The translations under genes were made by a program, and so were the position numbers. Below, piece by piece: positions 1 to 12,900 of a DNA stretch of 64,000 bases. The notes under the pieces were generated by a model. That model saw only the letters and a list, made by a program, of their open reading frames with translations. It searched no databases and had not been told where the DNA came from. How positions within the stretch are numbered: the first letter of the stretch is position 1; each line of letters starts with the position of its first letter. The DNA comes from Amblyomma americanum (taxonomy: Eukaryota > Arthropoda > Arachnida > Ixodida > Ixodidae), in the NCBI RefSeq assembly GCF_052857255.1, contig NC_135497.1:542676207-542740206 (forward strand), written 5' to 3'.

Positions 1-2
1 CG

Positions 3-3000
3 GAGCACATTTTGTACGCGTTTGTGCCGTCAGATGTAGAGAGCGGCGCCGTGGGAGTGCTTGAGCCGGTCGACTCTCTCAGCAATGGCCTGAAGGCAGC
101 CGCGTGCCTCGTGACAGTTAATGACGCCCACAGAGTGCCCCTACGCGTGGTTAACTGTAGCCAGCAGCCACTGAGCCTTCCCAAGAACAAAACATTGGCT
201 TTCTTCACCTCTGCGATAGAGCAACGTGAGCCCACCGATACGGTACTCGCAACTGTAGAGCATGCTAGTCCTTCGGCTGCTCCAAAGGTGTCGTTCGATC
301 TTTCTCACGTAAATTCCAGGGAGAGGGAGGCTCTGGCTGGTTTGCTGAACGACTACTCGGAGGTATTCGCCGCGTCCAACCTGGATTTGGGCTGCTGTGG
401 CGTTATAAAGCACAGGATAGAAACCGGCACTTCATCGCCCGTTTACCAGCGTGCGTACAGGATTCCTTACTCCCAACGTGAGGAGATGGAGCGGCAGGTG
501 CAGGACCTGATTGATCGCGGCATTGTCGAACACTCAAAGTCACCCTGGGGAGCACCAGCACTATTGGTGGAAAAGCCAGATGGCTCGTATCGATTGGTAG
601 TGGACTACCGCAAACTAAATGCCGTAACTCGCATCGATCCATACCCCATCCCCAATATACAGGAGACGCTTTCTCAGCTGGGCTCTGCCAGGTACTTCAC
701 GGTAGTGGACATGGCGGCGGGATTCTGGCAGATAGCAATGGATCCGGCAGATGCCGAGAAAACGGCTTTCAACACGCCCTCAGGGCACTATGAATGGAAA
801 AGAATGCCGATGGGTCTGGCCAACAGCCCTGCTGTCTGGCAGAGAACCGCTGATGTTATCCTGGCAGGTCTTCTGGGAAGGCTGTGCTTCGTGTATATGG
901 ATGACATTATCATATACAGTGACAGTTTTGATAACCATTTGCGCGATATTGAGCAGGTTTTGGTGCGACTAAGAGCAGCGGGTCTCAAGCTGAAGCCCTC
1001 TAAGTGCCAATTCCTCAAAAACGAGGTGAAATACCTCGGGCACGTTGTTTCAGCTGACGGCGTGCGACCGGACCCTGAGAAACTAAGGTGTGTCTCGGAT
1101 TTTCCATCCCCGACTAGCGTCCGCCAGGTCCGGCAGTTTCTCGGCCTGATCGGTTACTACCGAAGGCACATAGAGGAGTTCGCCAAGCTCGCTAAGCCGC
1201 TCACCGCCTTAACAGCCAAAAATGTCGCCTTTCGCTGGGACGAAAACGCGGAGAATGCTTTTGGGGCCCTGAAAAGGAAGCTAATGAGTGCACCGCTGTT
1301 GCGCCACCCGGATTTTAGTTTGCCCTTCGTTATGGCCACAGATGCGTCAAAGTTCGCAGTTGGTGCCGTGCTATCTCAGGTTATCGAGGGCAAAGAACAT
1401 CCCGTTGCTTTTGCTAGCCGACAGCTGAGCCCCACAGAGCAAAAGTACGGAGCTACGGAAAGGGAGTGCCTCGCCGTTGTCTGGGCAGTAAAGCACTTCA
1501 GATGCTACCTTTACGGCCGCAAATTCAAGCTAGTCACAGACTGCCATCCTCTGAAATGGGTGATGAGTGTCAGGGACCCTAGCTCGCGACTCGCTAGATG
1601 GAATCTACACCTGCAGGAATACTGCTTTGAAGTTGAGCACAAGTCAGGAAAGACACATCTGAATGCTGATGCACTCAGCCGCACAGCTGCCGTGGCAGCT
1701 ATAGATGAGTTTGTCCCCGTAGTCGACCCCGCCGAATTACGCACAGAGCAGTGCAAAGATCCTGACCTGAAGCGAATAATCGAAAGCTTAGAGGGCGCAC
1801 CGTCTCACCCCGAACAGCTAGGTTATTTCATTGACAAAGACGGCACCCTGTGTCGGCGCACGAGGCCAACCAGGAAAGGGAGATTAGAGAAAACCGCTTG
1901 AGAGATAGTCGTCATACCTCGGTCGTGGACAGAAAGGGTTCTTCGCGCGTTTCACGATGCGCCATGCGCCGGTCATTTTGGCGTAGCGAAGACACGCAGG
2001 CGTGTGGAGCGTTTGTACTTTTGGAGTGGCATGCGACAGGATGTTAGAGACTACTGTGCGAAGTGTCATTCCTGTCTCGAAAGAAAAACACCCAAGGGAC
2101 GAAGACCAGCTCCAATTCAGCCGTTCCCTGAGGTTTCGGCTCCCTTCGAGCGGACAGGTATGGACATAATGGGCCCCTTGCCCACGACCACTTCCGGAAA
2201 CAAGTACATTTTAGTATTTGTCGATCACCTTTCAAAATACGCGGAAGCGGTAGCACTCCCAGATCAGAAGGCAGACACGGTTGCAAGAGCATTTGTCGAA
2301 CAGATCGTGCTCCGACATGGACCCCCGAGGCAACTCTTGACAGATCGGGGAACGAACTTCGTGTCGCAGCTAATGAGGAGAGTTTGCGAGCTGCTTAAGA
2401 TCGCTAAGAAGCAGACAACACCGTACCATCCGGCTTGCAACGGCGCGGTGGAGCGACTGAACCAAACCGTGGCCGGGTTCCTGTCGCATTTTGTTTCGCG
2501 CGACCAGCGGGACTGGGACTTGTGGCTCCCGTATGCAATGTTTGCCTACAATTCCGCAGCACACGAGAGCACGGGCGAATCGCCATTCTTTCTTCTCTAC
2601 GGCCGAGACCCGGACCAGCCTAGTGAAGTGCCAGAGGGCCCCCGTCGTGTCCCATACGCTTCACTGGACGACTATAAGGTTGAGCTAGAATCGCGCTTGC
2701 AAGTGGCGAGGGACATCGCAAAGGAGTCCTTAAAGAAAGCGGCAAAGCGCAGGAAGGAGGTGCACGATCGCAGTGCTAGAGACGCGCCGTTTGATGTGGG
2801 GGACAGCGTGTACATTGAAAACTGCCAAAGGCAGATTGGGCTAGCTCGTAAGTTCCAGACGAAGTGGAGAGGACCGTGCGAGGTTGTCGAGAAGCTTTCT
2901 CCGGTAAACTTCAGAGTCCGAGACGTGAACCGGCGTTTGATAAGGATACACGCAAATCGCCTCAAGTCGGCACCGGTTCAGTATTCACGAAATGAGGAAA

Positions 3001-3299
3001 GGGAAAGCGCGGATTTTGATGGGGACAGAAGTGAAGCGGAGCGCGCAGATAGTTCGCAAGAAACGCCCTCTCCTGCATTTGTTCGGCAGGCGCCAGAGGT
3101 GACGGCCGGAATGCCACCGGATTTACTTCATGCATTGCTAGAAGAAGAAGCGCGCGAGGTTGCCGCGCAGATAACGCCAGGAGAGGCTCCTGCCACGAGC
3201 CCTCGCGAGTCCCAAAGCAGACAAAGGGGCACAGACTTACTTAGTATGACTCATGAAGGCCGATATCCGCTGCGAAATCGGAAAGCTAAGTCGGACTGA
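3..3299 (+). pseudogene. pol: Gypsy A copy 1 pol (RT, RNase H, integrase), one in-frame stop
   Basis: A single frame encodes, in order, the end of the protease-RT linker, reverse transcriptase with an intact YMDD box at 894-905, RNase H (TDASKFAVGAVL near 1340), the HHCC zinc region of integrase (GHFGVAKTRRR near 1970, CAKCHSC near 2060) and a DDE core with DX35E spacing (LTDRGTNF near 2340, NGAVERLNQ near 2450). The only break is TGA at 1899-1901, where the intact copy has TGG (Trp); the same frame continues to a TGA at 3297-3299. The break falls between RNase H and integrase, so a truncated protein would keep RT and RNase H but lose integrase. There is no ATG near the window start because the frame enters from the left. 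Other differences from copy 2 are scattered single residues. Confidence 0.93.
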
Positions 3300-3790
3300 T
3301 GGCGTAAACAGAGCGGAGTTGTGAACTGGTTAGAATTGTGTAATGCCGCAGCTCATAACATTGCTATGTGCTTATGTGTTAAGTTATCGGAGTTGGTAGT
3401 TAAACCTTTCTGTCATTAAGTAACACCTGCACAGGAGAGCATGCGGAGCGCATGCAGAACCTGCCCTACTTCCTTTCGTTATCTATATTTTTGTCTGTGC
3501 CGTGATCGTGCTAGAAGTGGGAGCTCCTTTGTAACTGTGGTAAATTTATTTTCGTCCAGTTTGGACTAGAAAGGAGAGGCTTGGGTGCTGAGTTTCATGT
3601 TTATCTGTAAAAGATCAGTGCTGCCCCTGGAGACGCCAGTATTGACAGCGGAGGCATATGGTGTTGTGCAGTGGTGTTGAGTGCAGCGAAAAGTGTTTTG
3701 TCGGACGCACTGTGCGAGGCGATTCAGAAAGACAAGGGGAGCTGCGTGGACTCAAATGTTCGGAGAACATTCTTCTGGAGGGTGAGCGAG
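3300..3790 (+). other. Gypsy A copy 1 3' spacer and plus-strand primer region
   Basis: Non-coding stretch between the pol stop and the 3' LTR, matched by the spacer of copy 2 (53301-53794). The bases just before the LTR (CTGGAGGGTGAGCGAG, ending at 3790) are purine-rich but interrupted; they are the best candidate for the polypurine tract. Confidence 0.7.
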
Positions 3791-4969
3791 TGTGACATTC
3801 CGTGTGTGATACGAGGATCCACGTTCGACGGCGCGGCGTAGACGGGGAACCGTGACAGCGGCATCATCAATTGCCCAGCCATGCTCTTTGAGTGACGACC
3901 GGAAAAACCGGTCCCGCCGCCGCCCCGGGGAAACAGGCTTTGTCCTCCCCAATTTCCGGTTGCATTCCAGGACAGGGGAGCTGTCAGCGGGCCAGAGCGC
4001 GCCGTACCACAGCCGACGCTATGCGAAACCGCGAAGACGACATTCTTTCCCTCCCCCCCTTTGTCGTGGGCTATCGCCGGGAAGGCACCCACAGCTTCCC
4101 AGAAGAGCCGCGACGGACACCTGTCATGGCGGACAGGCAGTACTCGCCAAGAAGGTGGAAAGACAGGCGCTAGTGAATTAGCTCCGAAGAGAGAGCCTGT
4201 GTATACTCTCACTTGAGAGAGAGTGGTGGCGTTTTTGTTGTTTATTTAGTTTGTATTGTTAACAGACTCTGGGGTCGAGGCTAAGCCCAGCCCAAGGGGT
4301 GGTCCCCATCTCGCATGTTATTTTGGATTGGAGAATTGATGCTTTGGGCGGGCCACTGGAAATGACCGCCCTTAGTCCTTTGTTAATCAAGTGCTTAAAA
4401 GCGCATGTAAACGGATGCAGTTCAGTCTGAGCTGGGGCTCCATGCTTGGCATGTGATGTGATGCTGCTTAGGCACTGACCTGCCCGGTCGATGAGTGAAG
4501 TGGTGCAAAGTTTGTTCTTTTGTAGATTCAGTTCTGCTTTTTCCAGTTTGGCTCTCTGTATATGTATGTTGTAAAATTGTGCTCTGCTGTCATCATCTAC
4601 AAGCTCGCCTCCTGTTCATCTTCCGGGCCGGGCGACACTAGAGGAAGGGTTTGTGATCCATCCTCGAAGAAACGGACGACTATTGAAATTCTACTGCATC
4701 CACGCTCAGGACGACATCGTTAGCGAAGAGGGCCTTCAGCGCCGAAGCCCGACGGCGTGCAGCTTCTGCCAGCAACCGCTCGAGCCCAACTCCGGAGCCA
4801 CTCCATCGCCCCCATGAAGTCATCGGCACGTAAGCTCGGACGCCCCAGCCTCTGATGTAATCTTAATCATGTGTAATTATTGAATATACCTGTTTGTTTA
4901 AACTGAGCCATACGGTGTCTCTTTGCCTCTCCGTCCCGTGTGGACCTGCGCATTATGGGGGTCATCACA
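3791..4969 (+). repeat. 3' LTR of Gypsy A copy 1
   Basis: 1179 bp starting TGTGACATTCC and ending GGGGTCATCACA, the TG...CA ends usual for LTRs. It matches both 1181-bp LTRs of copy 2 along its whole length with scattered substitutions. Apparent reading frames inside it recur in all LTR copies and resemble no protein, so I do not call genes here. Confidence 0.95.
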
Positions 4970-6500
4970 ACAGTTATGAGGCGGTACAGATGTTGCGTGA
5001 ACGCTGCGGAAAAAATAATGACGTTGTCAAGATAAACAAGACACGTCTGCCACTTCAGTCCTTTGAGAACGGTGTCCATCATTCTTTGGAAAGTTGCCGG
5101 AGTGCAGCAGAGCCCGAATGGGAGGACGTAAAATTCGTAGAGCCCGTCCGGTGTGATGAAAGCGGTTTTTCTCACGGTGCCTCTAATCGACTTCAATCTG
5201 CCAATAACCGCTCCTGAGGTCTACCGAAGAGAAGTACTTGGCTTAGCGAAGACGGTCGAGGGAGTCATCGGTACGCGGCAGCAGATACATGTCTTTCTTT
5301 GTCACACTGTTACGTTTCCTATAGTCGACGCAGAATCGCAGTGTTCCGTATTTCTTCTTCAAGAGGACGACAGATGACCACGGGCAGCTTGACGGTTGAA
5401 TGACGCCGTCCGTGAGCATCTCTTTGACCTGTATTTGTATAGCATCTCACTCCCGAGGGGTACATTATAGTGCTGCAGATGAATGGCTCGAGCTCCTTCA
5501 TGCGTAATGATGCAGTGTTTGACTATCGACGTGTATTTCACCTTAGACGAAGACGTGACGCACGCACGAAACTCCCGCAAGAGGTCCTGGAGTTGCCCCT
5601 TTTCAGCGGACGAAAGGCTAGGGTTTATGTTGACGTCGTTGAGCGCTTCTGCGTCACCTCCAGGTGTGCCCTCCTCGCAACGAAAGCATTCGGCCACTTT
5701 CTGAACCTGGTCGACATAAGTGATGGCTGTGCCACGGAATAGATGTCGATGCTCGTTGCAAAAGTTAGTAACAAGGACCTCTGTCCAACCGTCATGAAGG
5801 CAGCCAATGCCTCGCGCCACCACCATTTCCTTAGTGAGTACGAGAGAAACATTAGGCTTGACAACTCGGAGACCCTAATGCGGCTCGTCACAGGTAACTA
5901 GCGAAAATGCTGGCACGTGGAGGAACCGTAAGGTAATCGTTGGCGACTCGCAGGGCGGACCGAGAACCCTGATGCGTCGGCTTTGCTGTGGCCATTTTGG
6001 TGGAAAAATTCACCAAGCGATTCTGGAGGTCTATTATAGCACCGTGCTCGCGAAGAAATTCGATGCCAGGGATGACATCATGAGATCATTCGCGTGGAAC
6101 AGGAAAAGTGGCGACGAAGGTGCAGCCTCGAACCGTAACCCGGGCCGCACACATACCGAGCGGTGCGACATGTCCGCCGGCCGTACGTATGTCGGGGCCT
6201 TCCCAGGGTGTCGTCACTTTTTCAGGACAGTCGCAAGCTGTCCGCTAAGGATGGAGTAATCTGCGCCCGTATCGACCAATGCGCTGACTTCTTTAGTGTC
6301 GACGAGTACAGCGATGTCCAAGGAGGTTCTGCCTTCAGCGCGGCCTGTCGATGACTGTTCGGTGTGATTCAACCGGTGCGGCGGCGGAAGCTGGTCGGCG
6401 ACTGGGGTTGCGGCGTCGGGGCGATCCGGGTGGCGTATCCGGCAAAACTGTACAGCGAGGCGGCGTTCGACGTCGAAGCGAGTCTGTCGGCGCGGCAGTG
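4970..6500 (-). pseudogene. pol: Gypsy relic protease-RT region
   Basis: Several minus-strand frames each carry a piece of pol. A protease segment near 6214-6330 has ALVDTGADYSIL, the retropepsin active site. A linker at 5359-5826 has the acidic and hydrophobic pattern that precedes RT in this group. An RT segment at 4970-5196 has TAFITPDGLYEF, LPFGLC and TPATFQRMMD, then LVYLDNVIIFS where YLDD is expected: the second catalytic Asp of the box is Asn. A frameshift near 5190 separates the SGYWQIEVD block from the following TAFITP block. The gene cannot be functional. Confidence 0.82.
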
Positions 6501-6524
6501 GAAGCTTTGCGGCGGATCGGCGGA

Positions 6525-7646
6525 TCAGCGTTCGGCGGCCTCGCCTCCAAAGGTCGCCGGAGCTAGCTTTCCCGATGAGGGCTCGAGGAGCCACGTTGTG
6601 CTAAGCATAACGGGACTCAGAAGGCGAAGATCGACTTGGAGAAGGCGAGGGCGACTCGCCGCGGGGAGGAGGCAGGGAACTGCGCTGGCGGGCGACATAC
6701 TCGGCGATGTCCTGAGGTGCTCTCCAGGTCGTGGACGGGGACTGTGTAGAGAAAATCCGCGCAGACCCATTTCGCGACATGGGCACCGCCGGTATAGATG
6801 GCCGGCTTCACCATAGTGGTAGCAGAGCGGGCGTTGATCTGGAGTGCGCCAGAGATCAGTCTTACGCGGTGCCTGGCGCCGATCAGCCCAGTAAGGAAGC
6901 GGTTGAGCAGCGTGCACCGCAACCACTGAAGGGGTTTAAGGCGAAGGCCCAGGAAATGGGGCTGGGTGGCGCACGTCGTCCGCGTACGTGACTGGCTGAA
7001 CAGGGGCCGGGTACGGCGCGGGAACGGATGGGGCCGGTTGTAGCGCTGGCACAACCGCAGCTGCTTGTGCCTTGAGCGCCTGCTGAACTTCCTCGCGGAT
7101 GACGCTGGTAACAGAATCCATGCGAGGGCCAATGTTCCTTGAAGGCGCTGCAGCTCCGCGTACCACGGAACGGATCAGTTCGCGAATTGAGCTCAGGTTC
7201 ATTCCGGAATCGGGGTCGAACCGGTCCAACGTGGACAGCGTCACCACTGGATGCAGTTGCCAGGCGCACAGATTGGACCTCTGCTGCAGCAACTGCTTCA
7301 TGTGCAACGGGTCGGCCAGAAACTCCGCGACGGTTTTGGGCAGGTTCCGTACGAGGCCGGAAAATAGCTGGTCTTTTATGCCGCGCATCAGGTGCCATAG
7401 ATTTTTTTCTTCACTCATGGCCGGATCGGCGCGATGGCAAAGACGTGTCACATCCTCTACGTACATTGCAACACCCTCATTTGGAAGTTCAATTCTAGAG
7501 GTCAGGACATGCTCCGCGCTCTCCCGGCGGTCGCTGTTGGCGTACGTGGTGAGGAGCTGACGTCGGAAGTCCGGCCACGTAGACAAGGTAGCCTCACGGT
7601 TCTTGAACCACGTGCGGGCAGAATCTTCAAGGCTGACATTCCTCAT
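6525..7646 (-). pseudogene. gag: Gypsy relic gag with degenerate zinc knuckle
   Basis: The frame at 6936-7646 shows SARTWFKNREATLSTW and downstream helical segments typical of Gypsy gag in this lineage, ending in a Pro/Ala-rich tail. After a frame change, 6525-6926 contains CYHYGEAGHLYRRC, a CCHC knuckle whose second Cys is replaced by Tyr. The N-terminal part of gag is missing. This is a decayed copy. Confidence 0.78.
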
Positions 7647-7650
7647 TTTT

Positions 7651-8439
7651 TCACCTCTGAAACATTTTTATCGCTTCTTTGCCTTCTATTGTGGTTGTGT
7701 TGGGTTTTGTGGCACATAGGCAACTGAGGCCATCACGCGCCAAGCACAAGGTTTTGGAAAAGTTTTTGTTGAATATTATAGAAATATAAAAAAATCATCC
7801 ACACACTTAGCACTTATTCTTTTATTGCAGGGTTTCAGAAAACTACGTTCAATAACAAACAATTTGGTTTGCAATAATCCTGTGCTGACTACGAACTAGC
7901 TAGGACGTGCAAATAAATGAGGGCATGGTTAGGCTATGTACCCTGTTTCATGAAGCCGCTTGATGAAGGAAAGAAAGGAAAGTGGCCCAAAAGAGAACCT
8001 AATATGCAACATAAAAAGAAGCTTGCTGAAACACTTAAATGCACCTTTGTTTCGATACTGCTCATGAATATTTCCCAGTGGCAAGAATTTGAAATCTGAT
8101 GGCTCCCATGTGGATGTGGATGATTTCCCCTGCAATCCATTTACTAACATCACGATTACAGACAGTAAAAATTATTAATTAGGTCACTCTGGCCACACAG
8201 TGAACATTAAAGAACTTCAAAAAGCCAGCTAATTATACCTAGCTTAAACAGCACAGGATTTCTTAATCTGGGAGCCGTTCTAAAAACAACTAAAAACCAA
8301 AAGAGATGGCAGCATCAACAAATTGCAAACGGCCTGATGCACAACCGACCTGCAGTCAGCGCTTGTGTAGCAGACAAAATTGGAAGTTTATCTCATACAT
8401 GAAAAGACGACGAAGTTGTTCTGCATCAGAATGCTGTTT
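7651..8439. other. AT-rich stretch without recognisable features
   Basis: I see no coding similarity, LTR ends, TIRs or SINE boxes here. It separates the Gypsy relic from the LINE. Confidence 0.5.
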
Positions 8440-8508
8440 TCACATCTCTGCAGCTTTTTGGTAATTGTGCTATAATCAGGCAGGCACCGCTCCCTTTTTG
8501 CCACGGCG

Positions 8509-9910
8509 ATGGAAGTGGAGGCTGCTGGGCCTCTATTGGAACCCGGTGGGTCGGTAGCAGCCGCCCAGAGGAAGCGCCTGCACCGCCAGAGTGACTCGAG
8601 CAGCCAGGGCACTGTTGTGTACTCGGTGCCAAGTGAAGGCTCCTCGTCCTCAGCCGACGACGGTTTCATACCGGTTGTTGGCAAGAAGGCCAAGCGCAGA
8701 CTGCGTAGACAAGCCGAATCGTCCTCATCGAGCACGTCAATGGTGTCCTCATCAAGAACGCCAACGATCATCACTACGCGAAGTTTCTCGGCGCATACAG
8801 CCTTGTTTGTGCCGTTGAACTCAACGGACAACTTGAACCTCCTGAACAGGCAAGCCATCTCTATTTATATGGAGAGCCTCGTACCGGGAGGCGTTAAAGA
8901 TGTCAGAATCAACCCGTTAAAAAACCTCATTGCCATTGATGTGGTGGAGCAAAGTGCACTAAAGAGTTTACTCATTCACCAAACTCGGCAACATCAGTGT
9001 ACGCCCCCTTATTCTCCAGGACAGCGGCAATACGGTTGGCGTAATCTACAACGTTGACATCGCCATCTGTGACGCAGATTTAACCATGTTGATCAAGTCG
9101 GCAACCAACGGCATTTCCATCATTCAAGTTCAGCGGTTAGGAAGGTCTACATGCATCAAGCTGAGCTTCAAGGGTGACTGCATACCATCGTACGTCAAGG
9201 TTTGACACTTTCGTCGTCCAGTTCGACCTTTTGTGCCTAAGCCACTTCAATGCAGGAAGTGCATGAGGATCGGCCACGTGAGCGGCGTCTGCATGAACTC
9301 CATCGTGTGTCCGCGATGCTCCGAGTCACAGAGCGGTGACGTTTGCCGCGCGACTAACTTGAAGTGCGCCAACTGCCATGGCCCTCATGACTCTTCCTCG
9401 AAAGACTGCCCCCGTCTAAAGACCGAGCGGGCGGTACTGAAGCAAATGGTGCGAGACCATTCTACGCACAAAGAAGCCGCCGCAAAGGCGCGACGACGTC
9501 GTTCGCGGCGCCGAAGGTCGTCAAAGAAAGCAGTCACATTTGAGAAGAATGCCCCCAAACGCAACTGCAGCTTTCCCGCCTCCACCAAAAACCGTACAAA
9601 ATCAAGAGAGCCCAGCGCTTTGTGAGTCTGGACCTACTGCCTCAGATGCAACTTGGCCGCCACTGCCAAAGCCTTCTACGCCTACTGTGCTAGGGATGTT
9701 GGCGCACTCAGGGCAGTGTGCAGCGCCTACGACTGATCCAGCCAACAGGCACGATCAAGGCCACGGCCCAGATATGCAAGTGATTGCAATGCTAACGTCG
9801 CTATTAATGCCATGCGTGCTCTGCTTTCCAGCCTACGCACTCCAGCAGCAAATAGCGCACTTCAAGTGCTGGACGCGCTACATCCAGTTCTCGCGGCGCT
9901 ACAGTAGAAG
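8509..9910 (+). pseudogene. LINE ORF1 (gag-like, CCHC knuckles)
   Basis: The frame opens at an ATG at 8509 with a Ser-rich, basic N-terminus. It continues in a second frame from about 8985 (GNISVRPLILQDSG) and meets a stop near 9202. A further segment at 9233-9625 holds CRKCMRIGHVSGVC, a canonical CX2CX4HX4C knuckle, then CPRCSES and CANCHGPHDSSSKDC, the usual cluster of two to three knuckles in I-superfamily ORF1. A highly basic stretch follows. The end near 9910 is set by a stop in the frame reading LDALHPVLAALQ. Its presumed role is RNA binding in the retrotransposition RNP. Confidence 0.75.
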
Positions 9911-9915
9911 GCATC

Positions 9916-12900
9916 ATGGCTCCTTCGGACCTGTCTTTTCAAAAGAAAGTCAAGCGAGCTTTCATTTTCCAATGGAATGCTCGTGATATGCAGTCCCGGA
10001 TTTCCGATTTACGGCAATACGTCTACGAGAATCACTTACCCATTCTTGTGATTTGTGAATTGAACACCCCGAAAATATTGATAATATACGTTTACGAGGC
10101 ATTTGCATCACCCACGCGCTACAAATCCAGCAAAGTCATAGTCTACATTCGACGTGAACTTACATATGTGCAACATTCAGTTCCTCCGAACGCAGACAAT
10201 CAGTACGTTTGCCTTACAGTGAATAGCCGAGACCTGACGTTTACGCTACTGGCGGTGTACTTGGCGCCATCGAGTCGTTTCGACGCCAGGCGGTTGAGTG
10301 GCTTGATGGCAGCTACACCTGTTCCGTGGGTCATTATGGGTGACTTCAATGCTCATCACACCATGTGGGGAGGCGTTTTGATGGACGTTAGGGGAAGACA
10401 GCTTGTGTCCTTCGCCTCTGACCATGACCTCCATTGCCTGAATGACGGAAGCCCGACCTATATTCGAGGGGTGACTTATAGCAGCTGCTTGGACTTGACT
10501 TTCGTTTCACAGTGGCTTACTAACTGCGTCCGGTGGTTTCCGGATGTAGAAACCCATGGCCGCGACAATATCCCATCCTATCTGATTATTACCGGCCATT
10601 ACACATTTTCCCCAGCCACGTGTAGGGAGCGCTTTGACTTTCGGGGTCTTCGCACGTACCCTCAACAGCTCTACCAGTTCTAATCCGTCGCGCTCCACCA
10701 AAGGCAGAGTGTGGTTGATGTAGCCGAAGATTTCTGCGCAAGAATAACATGCCCTCCGAATCCAGGCGAAACGCTGCACTGCAACAATGCTCTACCCTCA
10801 CGGGATTCTCGGGTGGATGTACCATTCTCCATGGAAGAACTTGATGCTGCGCTGGCTTGTTGTAGAAGGTCACCATCACCAGGGCGCGATGGTGTGATGT
10901 ATTCCACACTTGCCAACCTTGGCCAAGAAGCTCGACGGGCTCTTTTGGACACTTATAACAAGTCATGGACTGCTGGCATAGTTCCTCATGATTGGAAGAC
11001 CAGTCGTCCGTTTCCACTTCTTAAACCGGGAAAATCACCGCTCCACCTTTCATCATACCGTCCAATTGCACTCGCCAGCTGCGTCGGCAAAGTCATGGAA
11101 AGAATGCTGCTTACACGCGTGGAATGGTACTTTGAGCGATATTATATTTATCCAACCTTCATGACTGGGTTACGACGGGGCCGCTCTTCTATCGACAACG
11201 TGGTTGACCTTGTAACGTCTGTGCAACACAGCAAAAGTTCGCAAAGATTGACCGTGGCATTGTTTCTGGATATCATGGACGCGTACGATAACGTAACGCA
11301 TCAGGCTATTTTGGACGCAATGGAAGCTGCTGAGATCGGAGGCCGCACGTTCAGCTAGATACGCAGCTATTTATCAGAGAGGTCCTTTTTTGTTCTGACT
11401 GCGGACGGAACAACGTCCTTACACCGAAATTCGCGCAGAGTCCCTCAGGGTGGAGTGCTGAGCCCCGTTCTCCTCAACCTCGCTCTCATCGGCCTTGTCG
11501 ACATATTGCCACAATCTGCTCAGATCTCTGTATATGTAGACGACATCTGTATTTGGGCATCAGGGGTGACCCGTCCTCAAGTTCGTGAAAGACTGATTGC
11601 AGAGCCTGAATATTTTGACCTAAACGCGTTCACTTGTGGCGTTCACACGCAAAACAATGTCACGTTACACCATTCGCATCAATAACGAAGCCATTCCCTA
11701 TGAGTGAAGCTACAGATTCCTTGGTGTTGTCATCGACAGGAACCTCTCGTGGAGTCCACATATCTACGACATGTGAAAGAGACTAATTGCGATTGTCCAC
11801 GTCCTCTTCTTCCTCGGGGGAAAGTCCTGGGGCGCATCAGTGCGCTCGATGCTACAACTGTACCGTTCCCTATTTCTGGGCTACATGCGGTACAGTCTTC
11901 CGATATTCAGTTACATTAGAATGATAAATATCAAGACTCTTCAGAGTCTGCAAGCGCAAGCTCTCCGTATATGCCTTGGACTGCCTAAATGTGCATCAAC
12001 AGCAGCAACTGTTCTTGTTTCCCGGGAACATCCTGTTACTACATACATTGCTGTTGACACCATGAGAACACATATTCGGCACCTCACACGGGTTCCCTGT
12101 CATCACCTCGCAACACTCCCAATAATTAGGCCGCGCACTGCATTCGCCAAAGTCATTGAAGCCCACGCGCATATTGTGCCTCGGAGTTTACTCCTGCGTC
12201 TAGACCGTGCTCACCCTTATGGAGCCTTCATGAACCTCGAGTTCACCTCTGTATTCCTGGCATTACGAAGAAAGGTGGTGTATCACTGCCTGCTCTCAAA
12301 CAACTGACATTGAATCACCTGCATTCTTACCATAGTGACCGCATACATGTTTACACTGATGGATCAGTTCACTCGACCAGTTCGGCGGGGTCGGTGGTGA
12401 TACCGGCCGGATCCATCTTCATGAAAGTGAAGACGACCTATCCAACATCTTCAACTGGTGCGGAACTCGTAGCCTTACGGGCTGCGGTAGAGTTCATCAG
12501 TCAAGAACCTCCACGTGACTGGACGGTTTTCACCGACTCTATAGCAGCCCTTCAAGCCCTGCAAGCTGCGCTACGCCGCGGGTCGCAGGAACAACTTGTT
12601 GCTGAGATCCGTCTACTGTACTACGGCACCGTTTCCAAAGGTCATAACATTATTTTTCAATGGCTGCCAGGACACTGTAGTATTAACGGTAATCACCAGG
12701 CCGATGCGGCTGCGCGTTCTGCTCACAACGACGGACTTCCAGTGAGGATTCCAATCTCAAGACCTGGCGCAGCGTGTGGGCTTCGCCCTTTGGCGCTGGA
12801 GCTCACACTTTCAGCGTGGAACACAGGAGAGTTTTGCAACCTCCGCCTCAAGGCACTGGACCCTGGACTGCGCTTTCGTCTTCCACGTAACTTAGCACGT

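Larger units (their letters stand above)
1..4969 (+). mobile_element. Ty3/Gypsy LTR retrotransposon, family A copy 1, 5'-truncated by window edge
   Basis: The window opens inside the protease-RT linker of a Ty3/Gypsy element and runs through RT, RNase H, integrase, a 491-bp 3' spacer and a 1179-bp 3' LTR. It is nearly identical to the complete copy at 52120-59959 on the other strand; translated pol regions differ at only a handful of residues. The 5' LTR, gag and protease lie left of the window. The right edge at 4969 is exact: the LTR ends in CATCACA and the next bases resume an older reversed Gypsy relic, so this copy inserted into that relic. By analogy with copy 2, the 4-bp target duplication should be the ACAG at 4970-4973; its partner is outside the window. 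Confidence 0.95.
4970..7650 (-). mobile_element. Degenerate Ty3/Gypsy relic (gag to RT), interrupted by Gypsy A copy 1
   Basis: Read on the minus strand this is gag, a zinc knuckle, protease, linker and the start of RT, in the normal order. It is cut inside RT at 4970 by the LTR of Gypsy A copy 1; the rest of RT and integrase should lie beyond the left window edge. The 5' side stops near 7650 within gag with no recognisable LTR, so the element was truncated there. Zinc-knuckle context and protease (LVDTGADYS) resemble the Gypsy at 21856-27768, suggesting the same lineage. Confidence 0.85.

Noticed and set aside
1899..1901. The TGA as a recoded codon (selenocysteine or programmed readthrough)
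   Set aside because: Copy 2 has TGG here, and Gag-Pol expression is already explained by the frameshift site, so a nonsense mutation is simpler.
3724..4212. A 162-codon minus-strand frame, also present at 52879-53367 and partly at 59538-60065
   Set aside because: It lies across the LTR of Gypsy A and recurs with every LTR copy; it runs past the LTR edge into different sequence in each case and matches no protein family I know.
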